A stretch of 64,000 nucleotides of DNA from Capsicum annuum (GCF_002878395.1 NC_061118.1:125696829-125760828), one strand, 5' to 3'; shown: positions 11,101 to 23,200, counted from the stretch's first letter. Program-made: numbers and translations. Notes: a model not told the origin generated them from the letters alone.

Positions 11101-12654
11101 TCAGACTGGTGCTCTGCGTGATGACCCTGGCTGATATGGACCTGCCTCTGAAGTTATCTTTCTCCCATTTAAACTTTGTAGCATATCCTGTAAAGATACC
11201 CTGATACCGGGGAAGAAGCTTCGGGCCCGTATTCCTGCTTCATGAGGAGTCCACTTGGAAAGATTATTCTGACACCTTTCTACCGTCTTGAACAAATCTG
11301 CTAACTGAACCCTCAGTGTTTCCACTTTGGACCCTAGACTTTCATCCTGATGGTCGTCTACTATGCATTCTTCCTGTATTCTCCCTCTAAGCTGCACTGG
11401 TAAGGGTTGACTAATACCCCGAGGGATAGATTGAAGCCAAACCCCATATCCTTGAGTGTAGCCCGGAGTATCCAAACTTTTTTTGAGTGTGTCGACACCC
11501 AGCTTTGTTGCAAGCTTCCAAAACTCCTCATACTTGCTCTCACCTAGGGCTTGGTCCTTGAAGTACTCAACATCCTTCAGAAGATCCACTGCTGGTGGCA
11601 CGTCCTGCAGTCTACCCAACTGGTGCATTACTCTAGAAGGACTGTATGGTCTAGTGCAATTGAGCCCTAACATAACTAAAGGGATCTGGGTCTGACAACC
11701 CAACAAGATTATCTTCAGTCTAAGCCACAGATAAGTCCACAAAATGTTATCCCCAGTTCTTGATTCAAGAAATACAATCCAAGCCTCGAATCCTACGGGT
11801 AGCGAGAATTTATCCAAACGCAACCTGGAGTCTATGGCTTTCACTCGATTGGGAATACAATGATCTAACACATCTGGTCTAACTAAAGAAGGCGCATGTA
11901 AATGCTCCATCATCCATAACTGCAATATCAGGTTACTGCCCTAAAAAAATCTCCTTCCCCCCTTCACTTCAGTTAAAGCCTTATATATTTCTGTTAAGAT
12001 CATGGGTATGAGAGTGAACCTGCCCTTTTGATTAATGCCCTTGTCGTTTTGATCCTTATGAAATAGGGCCATCACCACAGATTGTAATCGGGTATTAATA
12101 TGTCTTTCTTCTAGTGGAAACATTAAAGTACCTAACAAAGCGAGGGTGAAGACTTCAAGACGCTTTCTCTTCCACTTCTCCTTAGTCACATGAAATTCAT
12201 CCCAAAAGCAATCAAAACCTTCCGAGGGTCCGAATCTAACGAACAAAAAATCTAAGGAAACCCATGAATCACTTAAACAACCCAAACGGATACCCTTACT
12301 TTTTAAATCACAAGACTGCAAAAATTTCACGCCAGTATGATTTCGTGCTCGGATCATATCCTTCTCGATATAGGGCAAACGCAACAGACCAGATATTTCT
12401 GCCAAAGTAGGATTCATTTCACATTTTCCAAACCTGAATACCAAACTACTCGAATCTCAAAAGGTCGACAAAGCCTCTATTAAATCTGGACGAGGGGTAA
12501 CATGCAGAAGTTCCGTAAGATCACCTAATATTTTAACCAGTTTTTGCTGATCAACATAGTTAAACATTTCCCACCATCTGATTAACTTATTGGGCACCTT
12601 GACAACCATCAGAACTCTAGACTTGGTGGACAAATCCATACTGTAATAACACAT
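11101..12654 (-). pseudogene. Ogre-like ORF1 (pre-gag protein), two in-frame stops
   Basis: Ogre elements carry an extra ORF upstream of gag whose function is not established. Here one frame runs from 12654 (MCYYSMDLSTKS) to a stop at 11101, about 517 codons, broken only by TGA near 12454 (directly after LSTF, where the family usually has FWD) and TAG near 11941. Segments such as RWWEMFNYVDQQKL, FRFGKCEMNPTLAEISGLL and LQLWMMEHLHAPS resemble the plant-mobile-domain-like (DUF7745-type) family I associate with such ORFs. That naming is from memory and unchecked. Confidence 0.8.
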
Positions 12655-12865
12655 AAGACGTTATCTCAAAAATTCGACAGGAGTAGAAGATTCCTGACCC
12701 TTGGGATTTTTGATGCAAATATATGTCGATGGGACAGACCACATCCATGACTCCAATTTGCCGAACAGAAGTACTGAGCGAAATCAGTCTACTTGGCAAA
12801 CAACTCTAGATTACGGGGTGAGAGACCTAGGCTAATACTAAGACAAAGGCCAACACAAAGAATTA
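12655..12865 (-). other. Leader segment upstream of ORF1
   Basis: Sequence between the structured motif and the ORF1 start. A 60-codon frame at 12617-12799 overlaps ORF1 in another frame and is probably not coding. Confidence 0.5.
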
Positions 12866-12931
12866 CCGAACCCATCGAAGGTTGCCTACGTATCCCAACC
12901 CAAGGGAAGGGAATCAGGTATGCATAGTTCA
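12866..12931 (-). other. Spacer motif copy A (structured repeat) before ORF1
   Basis: The same blocks as copies B and C: GCCTACGTAT, an 18-nt variable part, AATCAG, CATAGTTC. The variable part is CCC-AA-CCC-AA-GGG-AA-GGG, fully self-complementary apart from the symmetrical AA pairs. The outer stem CTACG/CATAG has one mismatch consistent with CpG decay of CGTAG. It lies about 210 bp upstream of the ORF1 start. Confidence 0.75.
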
Positions 12932-13842
12932 TCCAGATTGGACAATTAAAGATTAACTACTAAATTGACCCTAACTTAAGAGACATACCAAAAACAAACG
13001 AAAAAAAACTTTTGAATTTTCAGCTAGACACTAACACCACCAATTATGAAGAAAAATCTTTTTGGTATTTTTGTTTTTGACAAATAAGTAGACAAGACAA
13101 ACAAAACTTTTTTTTCTTTTTTTTTTTGAATTTACGGTACTTTGAGAAGACAAATGTAAAACGTAAAAAAAATCTTTTAGAGTTTTTGGATTGTGAAGAA
13201 CAAAAGCCATAAAGAATTCTAAAATAAACTACGACATTCCTCTTTTTTTTCATTCTTTTCGACTCACTTTTTCTATTTTTTTTCTTTTTCGTTTTTGCCT
13301 ACGCACCTTACTCCTAACATTTTTTTTTCTTTTTCAAAAATCAGTCCGTCAAATGACCATGTTACCCTTAAAAATGCAACAGTTAGCACGTAGGGATGCT
13401 TTAGAAGGGAGTCTCCTACAAAGGGCCATGTGGGTCCCGCTAGGTTTCCGTATGATGCACATAAGCATGACCTAAAGGCTGACCTACGTTGTGGTTTACT
13501 AACAAGGCTGTTCAAGGGAGCGTATGGTCGATAGTGGCTGCTTTGCTTTCCACCTACTCCATAACACCGATGGCTCCCCCCCTAAAATAAGGGTGACTCA
13601 ACTAGAGGTTGTGTACAACACATGTGCTACGGACTTGTTGCAGAAAGAAGGCCGGGGGGTGGACTCATGATGACAGATATAAAGCGGTAACACATAGGAT
13701 AAATACTATAAACAAAGAGCACGAAAATGCATAAAAGTGAAAATAACACAAACAATAACCACAAACAATGCTTATACACTCGTAATGCCAAATAAAGCCG
13801 ATACGACTCCAAAAATAGCTCGAATTCTGAAAACTTGTCATT
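12932..13842 (-). other. 5' leader of Ogre-like element
   Basis: This is non-coding sequence between the PBS and ORF1, with poly-T/poly-A stretches near 13110-13135 and 13285-13335. I see no coding feature in it. Confidence 0.6.
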
Positions 13843-13863
13843 GAGTCCCCAGCAGAGTTACCA
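13843..13863 (-). other. Primer binding site of Ogre-like element
   Basis: On the minus strand TGGTAACTCTGCTGGGGACT begins 4 nt inside the 5' LTR end. It starts with TGG as expected for pairing to a tRNA CCA end. Ogre elements are reported to use tRNA-Arg; this sequence looks of that type, with apparent decay near its sixth base, but the tRNA match was not checked. Confidence 0.75.
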
Positions 13864-14393
13864 GAGCTGTCACACCCCTTTTTACATACTCCAAGAAGAT
13901 TTATGTTTGAAGTTCGAAAGGGTTTTATTATTAAGTGACAAGAAATGAAAATTTATTTCGGAAAAGGATTATTTACATTTTTTATTCAGAGTTGCCACTT
14001 GGCATAATCTGGTGTGCCAAGTCACCATTGAAAAATCCTTTTCAAAACCATTTGACTCTTAAACTGGTTTGCAAACAGAGATTCCGGCTAAGAAATTCTG
14101 TTGACCGAGGGGAAGGTGTTAGGCACTCCTCGATCCCGTGGTTCAGCCACGGTCGCTTGGTAGAGTGTATCGACTATTTTGACACTATGAAATATATAAA
14201 CCACACAAAAGCACGCAAAACAATCAAATGATAAACAAAACAAAACAATCCAAAATGTAATGTCCAGTCTAATTATACAGTCCCGAGTATAAAAAATGCA
14301 AAAATATAAACCTATGCTAAATTAATTCTAAACTAATGCTCTACCCGACGCCTCGGGCCTTCATCACGAACGTCCTCCGGGTACATGATATCT

Positions 14394-14445
14394 CGGGGCA
14401 TTCCCCGATAAATAAATATATATAGATACTTCGGGGCATTCCCCG
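14394..14445 (-). promoter_or_regulatory. Twin 14-nt hairpins flanking a TATA-like tract
   Basis: CGGGGCATTCCCCG occurs at 14394-14407 and again, identical, at 14432-14445. Each can fold as a 5-bp stem with a CATT loop. Between them is an A/T tract containing ATATATATAG. The position deep in the LTR suggests a transcription start or polyadenylation region, but this is inference. Confidence 0.4.
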
Positions 14446-15645
14446 GCCAAATTATACAATTGAATTAAATGCGACAAAACAAAACCATTCCAACATATAT
14501 TTCAAACATATCATCAATCCACCAATTCTACATTTTGCCTACCCAACTCACTGTTTACCTATCCGCTCGACAACATATCACATTCAACATAAACAATGAA
14601 TCAAAATACCATAATATTCACTTTTACCAATTTCGATTCCCGCCAATTTTGATTCCCGCCCCAACTTCATTCTTATCAATCAATGATTAACACATGCTTC
14701 AATTATCAACTCACTTTTCAACATTCAAATCCAACATCAACCAATATGTAATCAAGATTCAAACATACCAAACACACAAATCATTTATGATAACGTAAAA
14801 ATTAAAGTGAGAGAAGATAAAATTGGACCTCGATATTATTTTTATTCGAATATTATCCTGTTGAACAAAATAGAGTCTGCGCCGAAAACCTCGAGCCAAC
14901 CTCCACGAATCAACTCAGCCTCAGTATTTCACTTTTTGCTCTGCTTTTCACCAGTTCAAATAAAAATCGCGGAGAATAGACAAAACATCCCGGAACCCAA
15001 AATGAAACCAAGAATCCGTGTGATGATTTTCGATGAGATCTTGCCGGACTCAGCTCGAATGGACGATTTAGGACTAATGAGCTACTGAGATACTATTTTC
15101 AGAAAGATTTTGCCTAAAACTCAACAACACTGATGAGATGTCTGGGGATTTAGGCACTGGTTGGGTTATTTTAATGAGCCTTCATCATTTCTCGATGATT
15201 TTGTGTGTTGTGTGTGCGTAAAGAAGAAGAGCCCAGATCCCCTTTCTTTCTTCTCATCAAATCGCTCCTCTCCCCATCTATGTGCTCTCATAAACTGTCT
15301 GTGTGTGGATGAATTTTGGTGAGCTTTTCTGTAAGTGCCTCGTCTACGGTGGTGGTGTGCGCGTATGGTGAGAGAATTATGTGGGGTTGAAGATGAGCGA
15401 TGTCTATGCACTATGGGAATTTCAGTGAGTGAATTCTTGTTTTTGGAAATGGAAAAGTGGTACTGTGTATGTGTGTATGTGAATTCATGAAGGAATTTCT
15501 GGTGATTAGTGTGTATTTTTATGAGTGAAGGTCAGTGGAAATTCTGTGTTGGGTGAACTCAGTGAGGGCCAGGTGAAGAAGATGGTGGAAAGGAGAAAAA
15601 AATAACAAAAAAAAATCCTCCCCCTTATTTTCCAATCTGTGTGTG

Positions 15646-15720
15646 TATATATGTGATGATGGTGGGGTAGGGTGTGGTAGGTGGGGTCACGTGGGGTAGG
15701 GGGTAGTGGTGAGGTGGGGT
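15646..15720 (-). promoter_or_regulatory. Candidate U3 promoter: G-rich tract, G-box and TATA-like site
   Basis: On the plus strand GGGG and GGGGG runs surround CACGTG (15688-15693), a G-box core. On the element strand a TATATA-like site (15646-15652) lies about 40 bp downstream. The G-runs are close enough that a quadruplex is possible. Position about 230-275 bp into U3 fits a promoter, though no start site is shown. Confidence 0.4.
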
Positions 15721-15923
15721 AGAGTTTGTTAGGATAGGGTAGGTAGGTGTTGCTTTTTAATTGGGTGGGTTGTTAGAATATTAGGATAAAAACAAAATTA
15801 GTTAGGGGGTTATTATTTTTGTCATTTTGTGAAGGGATTATCACACGGGTGAGGGTACACGGTGGGATAAGGTAAACAATAGGTAAAAACGATATCGGGG
15901 AGGGACGAAATTAGGTGTCTACA

Positions 15924-17984
15924 TTGGTGTTTAGATCTATTTTCTCTTAAATTGGGATCCTCATTATCAAAAGTTCTAGAAACAAAAACAAATACACGAT
16001 TTGTTTGTTCATTATCATCTAATTGAGTTAGTCCTAAAATAAATGATGTAGCATGTTCCATTGCTAAGCTAAAATTAGTGAATGAAGCAAGAACATGCAA
16101 GAAACCAATTCATCAATTTTTATTTAGTAAAGTTGAAAAAAATTGTGAAATTATACTAACCTCCAAAGAAAATTGAAGAAGAATGTTTGTTCGTAAAAGT
16201 TAAAAGTTGATGTTGAGCAATTTGAGGAGAACACTTTTGTAAATTCAAAACTTGAAAGTTGCTTGATTGAGGATCCTTGATTTTAGGTACTTTTTGAGGA
16301 GCATTAAGCGTAAGAAAAGGGTAGGTGAGATATGTATAGGAAGTTTGAAGAGAGAAAGTGTAAAAAAGAAATTTTTCTAATTACTTTTGGTAGTTGGGAT
16401 TTTATGTAATTATAGAAACTTAGGGTGCAGTTTAAGTAATTTTAAGTAACTATAAAGAAGTGAAATACATATTATGTAGGCATAACAATAAAAAGATATC
16501 CAAATTAACCCCAATTAAGAAGCTAACAACACATACTAGATGGTCGGGACCCATGTCAGCACCGACCTAATATTTTGTATTTTCAAGTGGTAAAAGTTTT
16601 ACCTATTCATTTTTTGATGAGTAAAGAATAAAAGAGAACCTATTCCGCACTCTTTCAAGTGTGGATGGTTCTATGTGCAAGTGCAGACTGAAAATCATAT
16701 TTAAGCTAAACTTGTGGAACAAGACTATTCTATTGTGTCTCTCCTTACGAAGAGGCACCAGATCAAAAAAAGTACAAATAGCATCCCTTGACACCCTATG
16801 GTATGGCTTTCCATCCTGCAAATATAAGAAGACGGCCTGTCTACTAACCAAACTGCGTAATCAAAGCGACCATTTGTTGGTGGTTGATAGGTGCTGGCCT
16901 GATTCACTTATGTCAATGCGACGAGGGAAGATATTTCTCATCTGACCCATTTTACGCTCCCCAGGAGCAAGATACCTATTCCCCCACCTGTCGCCCGCTC
17001 CGCATGCCATCCTGGCTAGTGTTCAGGAATGCGCTCTCATTATTGCATAATATATGTAAGTCCCTCTCACTACGTATGGATGATAGTAGTGCATCATGTT
17101 GATTTTATTTGTAGGGTCAATTTTATATTAAAAAAGATTCACTTTGCATAGATATTATATTTTAGATCAATTTTAAATTAAAAAAGAGTCTATTACGGTG
17201 AGTACCACTGCTGTAATTTTGTATGGTTAATTTAAAAGTCCACTGCTGCAATTTCTTCTTCTTCACTATTGGACTACCACTACTGTGACTTCTTCTTTAC
17301 TCCTTTATTTTCACAGTTTGTGTAATGCGTAATGCAAAGCCCTGTCATGTTTTTTGCATCACGCTTTCCTGTACACTGATCCTGGTTGTCATAATCATTA
17401 ATACAAAGTTTACAACTCTGAGACACCAAAAAAATTCCCTAGGACTGCTATAAAGCCTCATCTATAAAAGCCCGACTTATGAGGTGTATCCAGAAAAGAG
17501 AAAGTATGGGCCCTTGCTCAATATTTTATTTAGATGCTACTTGAATGCCTTTATGTTATTGGTTGTGTTAAGAATGCTTCTCAAGGAACATTTTGCATCA
17601 CTACCTAATGGCAAGTTTACTGAGATCCACCATATCCCTTTCCAAAGATTCATTCTGATTTATTTTTTTGCCATGAACTTTCTTGGCAAAGTCAGAATCA
17701 TCTTGCAATCCACCTTATCTAGTAAATTACCTAACAAAATTTGAAAATTTGGCTTATTTTCTTTACTCTTTAACCTGGGTTTGACTGCTTGAGTCACCAA
17801 CCTTTAAGTCTTCCTCTATCAGGTCATCTTCTTAAACCAAGCCCTACTGCGAGATATGCTACCTTTTTTGGCCTTGCTTTACACACCTTATTTATCCTTC
17901 CTTTCGCCCTTGGAAGAGGATAATAAAATGACAAAACATTAAGTTACAAATGTTTATGACAACTATTCACTATTTAGTCAGACA
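15924..17984. other. AT-rich spacer, no supported gene
   Basis: This is flanking DNA between the Ogre-like 5' LTR and chromovirus T1. Several open frames of 60-94 codons exist (for example minus 15822-16100, part of which overlaps the LTR), but none looks like a known protein and they overlap on opposite strands. I see no clear repeat. Confidence 0.55.
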
Positions 17985-17989
17985 GGACA

Positions 17990-20248
17990 TATCACGACCC
18001 AGGGCAACCCCCTAGACGCAACAACAGTGCTTACGACATAAGTGACCACAAGCTAACTGATGAGCTGGTACCTGCTATGAGCATTCAATAAATATGAACA
18101 TAAAACCTGTGCAGAAGATAAATTGAGAAGGAAATACAAATCTGAATACTGAAATACAAAATCAATCATAAGTTTGAAACATTTGATAAAAACTGAAAGT
18201 AACTGACTGACTGTCTAACTGATTATATGAAAGCCCTTAAAATGGCTGAGGAGTTGATGAGACAGACCCCAACTAACTCTGACTGACTGAATAAAATGAT
18301 ATACTAAAATAACTGAGTAGACATAACATTTCCTCGATGGATGAGGACTCATCACTACTAATGCTGGATTACGCTGAGCTATCTAACTGTGGTTGGGAAA
18401 CTGTTCGTCCGAACCTATGATAAAAGACATCATAGAGAAAATAAGAGTATGCTGTCAGTACTTTGAATGTACTGGTATATGAGATGAGGTTAGGTTGATA
18501 TACATGAGGTACTGTGCATATGAAATAAGGACTAACTAATTAGCATGAGATAACCGAACATAAATATATGAAAACTGTAACATTTGAGAATGCCAGACCA
18601 AGCATAAATCTGTAATCTGAAATAAGTCTAAAATTTGAAAGACTATAAATTGTATAACTGAATAACTGAAGGTCTGTACACTTGCTCAAGCAAATCTGAA
18701 CTGAGAATATACTAAAGTACTATACTGAGACTGTAGGAGGTATCATCTAATCGACATGCCCCAATCCGAGTTAATTGGAGTCCAACCTATAACCCCAGTT
18801 GGAAGGTTGTCAGTACCATGCCACGAGTACTAACACTGGTCGTGGATCCACTAATATGATGTATCAAAGGACTAGGGAGTCAATCCTAAACTAGTGGGTG
18901 ACCCGTAAGAGAGTGTCAGTCCTAAACTGGTGGATGACATCTCATAATCCTACACATCTCATAATCTTACGCTGGCTACGTAGGTCTGGAACTTAGGGAC
19001 TACTACTAAGGAACCAGTCCTAACTGGTGGGCAAGCCACCATTCCTAGGTTCGCTCGATGCTAAATCCTACTCCTAATTGAACTGACACTGGTACTAGAC
19101 TAAACTAAACTCAACTAAACGTTATTATATAACTGATAGTGCTCATCATGAATATGAATATCTAAGTACACTGATAAGATTCATGGATTAACTTTCTATA
19201 TACTTGAAAAGCTGAATTTATGTAAATCACATAGGTATCGGGTGTTCAGAACCCACCAGCACTGAATGGAATTAACAATAATGCCATATAACATCTTTAA
19301 AACCATAGTAGGGGATCATTGTTCAAAATCCAACACTTAGGCATTTCATCAAACACATGAGAGTCATGAACTTAAGCATGGTAATGGGTAAAGCATGCGA
19401 GAATAACATGATTACAAGACTAAAATCATAAATTAGGGATTTAACGTGAAGATTACAAAATTTAAAATATGTAATGGCTCATCCCACTTGAAAAACACTT
19501 ATAAACATAACTGGTAATTGAATTCACAAGAGATTCATGGAGATATTTCAACTTAAACATGAAGAAATCACAATTTAAAACAAAAATGGGATTCTTGAAC
19601 TTCATGGGTGAAAGGAACCCATAGATGAACATCACACATACTTCACTATATGAATTCATGAATATTCTTGAAAATTTCTTGAGATTTGAAGCTTGAATTC
19701 CTTGATTTCTTGAGTAAGTGTTAGGGTTTGTTCTTGAGGTAGAAGATAGTTTTCTTGAAATATTTTATGAGTAATAGGGCAAATAATGCTCTTTGGGACC
19801 TAAATTTTGTGTTATGGATGAGTTTGGGTGAGGGGATTTGACCCAAATGCCCTTAAATAACAAGGAATAGAAAGATGGACGGGCAAATGAGGGGTCAGCG
19901 TGAGCTCTGGATTGGTGCACTGGAGGGTGCGATGCGGGCTTCGGAGCGGTGCACTAAAGGACGCGACGTGGGCTTATCCCGGTGCTGCTATTATTTTGGA
20001 TTTCCAAACACACCCCTGCGCTCATCTGAAAATTCTGAAACCCATTCGAGATATATATTTAACATCCCTGATTATGAATCAATTCAAAAATCGACATTCT
20101 GAGGTCAGGAAGGTCAAAAATAAAATAATTGAAGTTTAGGGTCCTTGGAAATGACTAACTCCTAAAACTTAGGCTAATTTCTAAGCTTTGGACTCCTTAT
20201 GCATGCAACTGAGAGCTGAATGAGCTAACACTTTTACGGGGTAATGCA
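17990..20248 (-). repeat. T1 3' LTR (2259 bp)
   Basis: Plus-strand left end TATCACGACCC (TG decayed to TA; the partner has TGTCATGACCC) and right end GGGGTAATGCA. On the element strand it starts TGCATTACCCC. Near 19907-19973 it carries two copies of a roughly 34-bp GC-rich unit (CGGTGCAC...GGGCTT) that the partner LTR has only once. Confidence 0.9.
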
Positions 20249-20267
20249 ATATCTCCCCCTGGGGAAC
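20249..20267 (-). other. T1 polypurine tract
   Basis: On the element strand GTTCCCCAGGGGGAGATAT lies directly next to the 3' LTR start. It is the primer site for plus-strand DNA synthesis. Confidence 0.85.
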
Positions 20268-20472
20268 ATTTGTCCTCAAATGAGAATGGTTAGCTGAGAA
20301 CATTGGAGAAACTGAGATCATAAACTAAACATGCATGATTGAAAACATGATTGTATAACTGAGTTTGAAATATAATACATGAACTGAACTGAATGTATGC
20401 AATGATATGAGATGGATTATATAGATGAAACTAAGAACGAAAAAGAGTCAATCTGAGGAAAATCATTACCTT

Positions 20473-21900
20473 AAGCTGAATCTGAGTTTGTGGAGAAAAA
20501 TTGTGGGTACTTGGTTCGCATATCTTCTTCTGCTTCCTAAGTGGCTCCCTCAACGGATTGATTCTGCCGACATACCCTGACCAAGGGAACTTCTTTGTTC
20601 CTTAGTCTATGAATCTGACGATTAAGGATCTCAACTGGGATTTCTTCACAGGAAAGGCTACCCTGAACATCCATACTTCCTAATGAAATAACTATAGTGG
20701 AATCACCAATACACTTCTTTAACAGGAAAACATGGAACACTAGATGCACGGACACCAAATCTGCAGGCAACTTTAGCTCATAAGTTACCTTTCCAAAATG
20801 ACTCAAGGTCTTATATGGGCCAACATAATGGGGACTGAGTTTTCCCTTCTTGCCAAATCTCTTCACTCCCTTCATGGGTGAGATTTTCAAATAAATCAAA
20901 TCACCAACCTCAAACTCAAGATCTCTTCTCCTCACACCTCTATAGAATTTCTGACGGCTTTGGGCTGTCTTCAGCCTCTCCCGAATCAACTAAACTTTCT
21001 CCATCTCATCAAACACTATATTTGGACCTATCAAAGCAATTGCACCTGCCTCACACCAACCAATAGAGATCTACATCTCCTTCCATAAAGAGCCTCAAAC
21101 AGATCCATCTGAATACTAGATTAATTACTGTGGTTATAGGCTAACTCAATCAAACATAGGTGATCATACCAACTGCCTCTAAAGTTAATAACACATGCTC
21201 TCAATATGTTCTCTAAGGTCTGAATGGTCCTCTCTACCTGACCATTTGTCTGAGGATGAAAAGTTATACTGAGATGAACTTAGGTACCAAGACTATTCTG
21301 AAAAGCCTTCTAAAAGTGAGAGGCAAACTAAGTACCTCTATCTGATATAATAGACAATGAAATCCTATGCAACCTAACCAACCCCCTAAGGTAGAGCCTG
21401 GCATAATCCTCAACTGAGTAAGATGTATGAGCTGATAAGAAATGAGTTAATTTGATCATTCTATATACAATGACCCATATTCATGCTGATGATGCATGCG
21501 AGGCAACCTTGTCACAAAATCCATATTCACCACCTCCTACTTCCAAGTGGGGATACTGAACTCCTGTAATGTACCACTAGGCCTTTGGTGTTTAACCATA
21601 ACCTATTGACAATTTAAACACTTAGCTACAAACTCTACAATATCCTTCCTTATACTACTCCACCTTTTGATCTCTAACCACCTCTTTCAACTCAACCAAA
21701 CTAGGGTCTCTGTATTGCTTTTATTTTACTTCAGCAACCAAGGATGATTTCGAACCATTTTGAACCCATACACTACCTTTTGCTGATTCAACCAACCGAC
21801 TCACTAACTAACTTCTTCTTATCCTCCTTAATATGAGCAACACTAACCATGGGAAACCTACTAAGGGCATCTGCCAATACATTGGCCTTGCCTAGATGAT
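20473..21900 (-). pseudogene. T1 integrase with chromodomain-type tail, broken
   Basis: The C-terminal part is open for 150 codons (20989-20537) and includes GKLSPHYVGPYKTLSHFG, a typical integrase C-terminal block, then EEIPVEILNRQIHRLRNKEV, the chromodomain-like region that targets chromoviruses to chromatin. Coding similarity continues to about 20473 past a stop. Upstream, the core is decayed but SIISDRGT, holding the second catalytic Asp, is recognisable at 21340-21342. Many stops occur. Confidence 0.82.
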
Positions 21901-23200
21901 ATAACACACTCATATCGTAATCTTTCAACAACTCAAGCCACTTTCTCTAACAAAGATTCAGATCTTTCTGTGAGAAAACGTACTACAAATTCTTATGGTT
22001 AGTGAACACATCCACATGAATCCCATAAAGGTAATTTCTTCATATCTTCAAAGTAAACACAACAACTACCAAATCAAGATCATGGGTAGGAAAATTCTTT
22101 TCATGGGGCTTAAGTTGTTTAGAGGCTTAGGCAATAATCCTAACTCTTTGATCCAACACACAACTAAGACCAATTGTGTAAGCATCACAGTAAATCACAA
22201 CTCTATCTAAACCATCTGGAAAAGTCAATACTGGAGCGGAAGTGAGTCGAGTCTTCAACTTCTAAAAACACTTCTTATAAGAATTTGACTACTAAAACTC
22301 GACTTTCTTCTGAGTTAGTCGAGACATGGGGGATGTAATAGAAGAAAACCCTTTAATAAACCATCTATAATAGTCAGTCAACCCAAGAAAATCTTGATAT
22401 CTTATGGAGAGATGGGTTTGGTCCAGTTCCTCACTACTTCGGTCTTTTGAGGGTCCACTCTAATGCCATCACCGAAAATAATATAACCAAGGAAAGCTAC
22501 TAATCTTAGAAAAAATTCACAATTACTACATATGGCAAATAACTGATGAGCTCTAAGGGTCTGCAACACAATTCTCAGATGGTCTGCATGAATCATTCTC
22601 ACTATGGGAATAGACAAGGTGTCATCAATAAAGACTATGACAAACATGACCAAGTACTACTTGAACACCCTATTCCTCAAGCCTATGAAAGCTGTAGGGG
22701 CGTTAGTTAGTCCAAAATACATAACTAGAAATTCGAAGTGACCATACCGAGTTTTGAAAGCTGTCTTTGGAATGTCACATTCTCAGACTCTAAGCTGATG
22801 ATAGCCAGATTTGAGGTCTATCTTAGAGAAATAACTGACAACCTAAAGTTGGTTGAATAAGTCATCAATTATGGGGCGTGGATGCTTATTCATGATTGTG
22901 ACTTTGTTCAACTGATGGTACTCGATGAACATTCTGAGAGAAGCATATTTCTTATGCACAAACAAGACTGGAGCGCCCTATGGAGAGACACTGGGCTTGA
23001 TGAAACCCTTATCTAAGAGATCTTTTAACTATGCTTTTAACTTTTTAATCTCAACTGGATCCATTTTGTAAGGTAGAATACAGATAGGCAGGGTATCTGG
23101 CAGAAGATCTATTCCGAAGTCAATTTCCCTTTCAGGAGGAACTCTAGGAAGATCTTCAGGGAACACATATGGAAATTTCCTTACTATTGAAATTGAATTG
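21901..23200 (-). pseudogene. T1 RT and RNase H, broken
   Basis: VMFVIVFIDDTLS carries the FIDD form of the RT active site (22621-22632), the chromovirus counterpart of YVDD. LRIVLQTLRAHQLFAICSNC and VAFLGYIIFGDGIRVDPQK follow in the expected order. The N-terminal RT part between 22680 and 23150 and the RNase H part between about 21900 and 22250 are recognisable only through frameshifts and stops. Confidence 0.82.

Larger units (their letters stand above)
1..15923 (-). mobile_element. Ogre-like (Tat lineage) Ty3-gypsy LTR retrotransposon, 3' LTR outside window
   Basis: The element reads right to left: 5' LTR, PBS, leader, an extra ORF1, gag, protease with a G-patch-like segment, a short intron, RT, RNase H, a second RNase H, integrase, then a repeat-rich 3' untranslated part running off the left edge. 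An extra ORF before gag, an intron between protease and RT, a dual RNase H and tandem repeats near the 3' end are established hallmarks of Ogre elements in the Tat lineage. Every coding block carries stops or frameshifts, so the copy is a degenerate relic. The 3' LTR and left TSD are not visible, so element length and age from LTR divergence cannot be read here. Confidence 0.9.
13868..15923 (-). repeat. 5' LTR of Ogre-like element (2056 bp)
   Basis: On the element strand the LTR begins TGTAGACACCTAATTTCG at 15923 and ends GGGGTGTGACA at 13868, giving TG...CA ends, followed directly by the PBS. The part near the PBS (13990-14160) contains GAGTTGCCACTTGG and a GTGTTAGGCACTCC-type block that I associate with Tat LTRs. 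The partner LTR is outside the window. Confidence 0.85.

Noticed and set aside
13296..13320. Possible fourth copy of the spacer motif (GCCTACGCACC)
   Set aside because: Only the first block matches; AATCAG and TAGTTC are absent at the expected distance.
15822..16100. Minus-strand 92-codon frame
   Set aside because: Its C-terminal third lies in the Ogre LTR end, and no recognisable domain or splice structure was seen.
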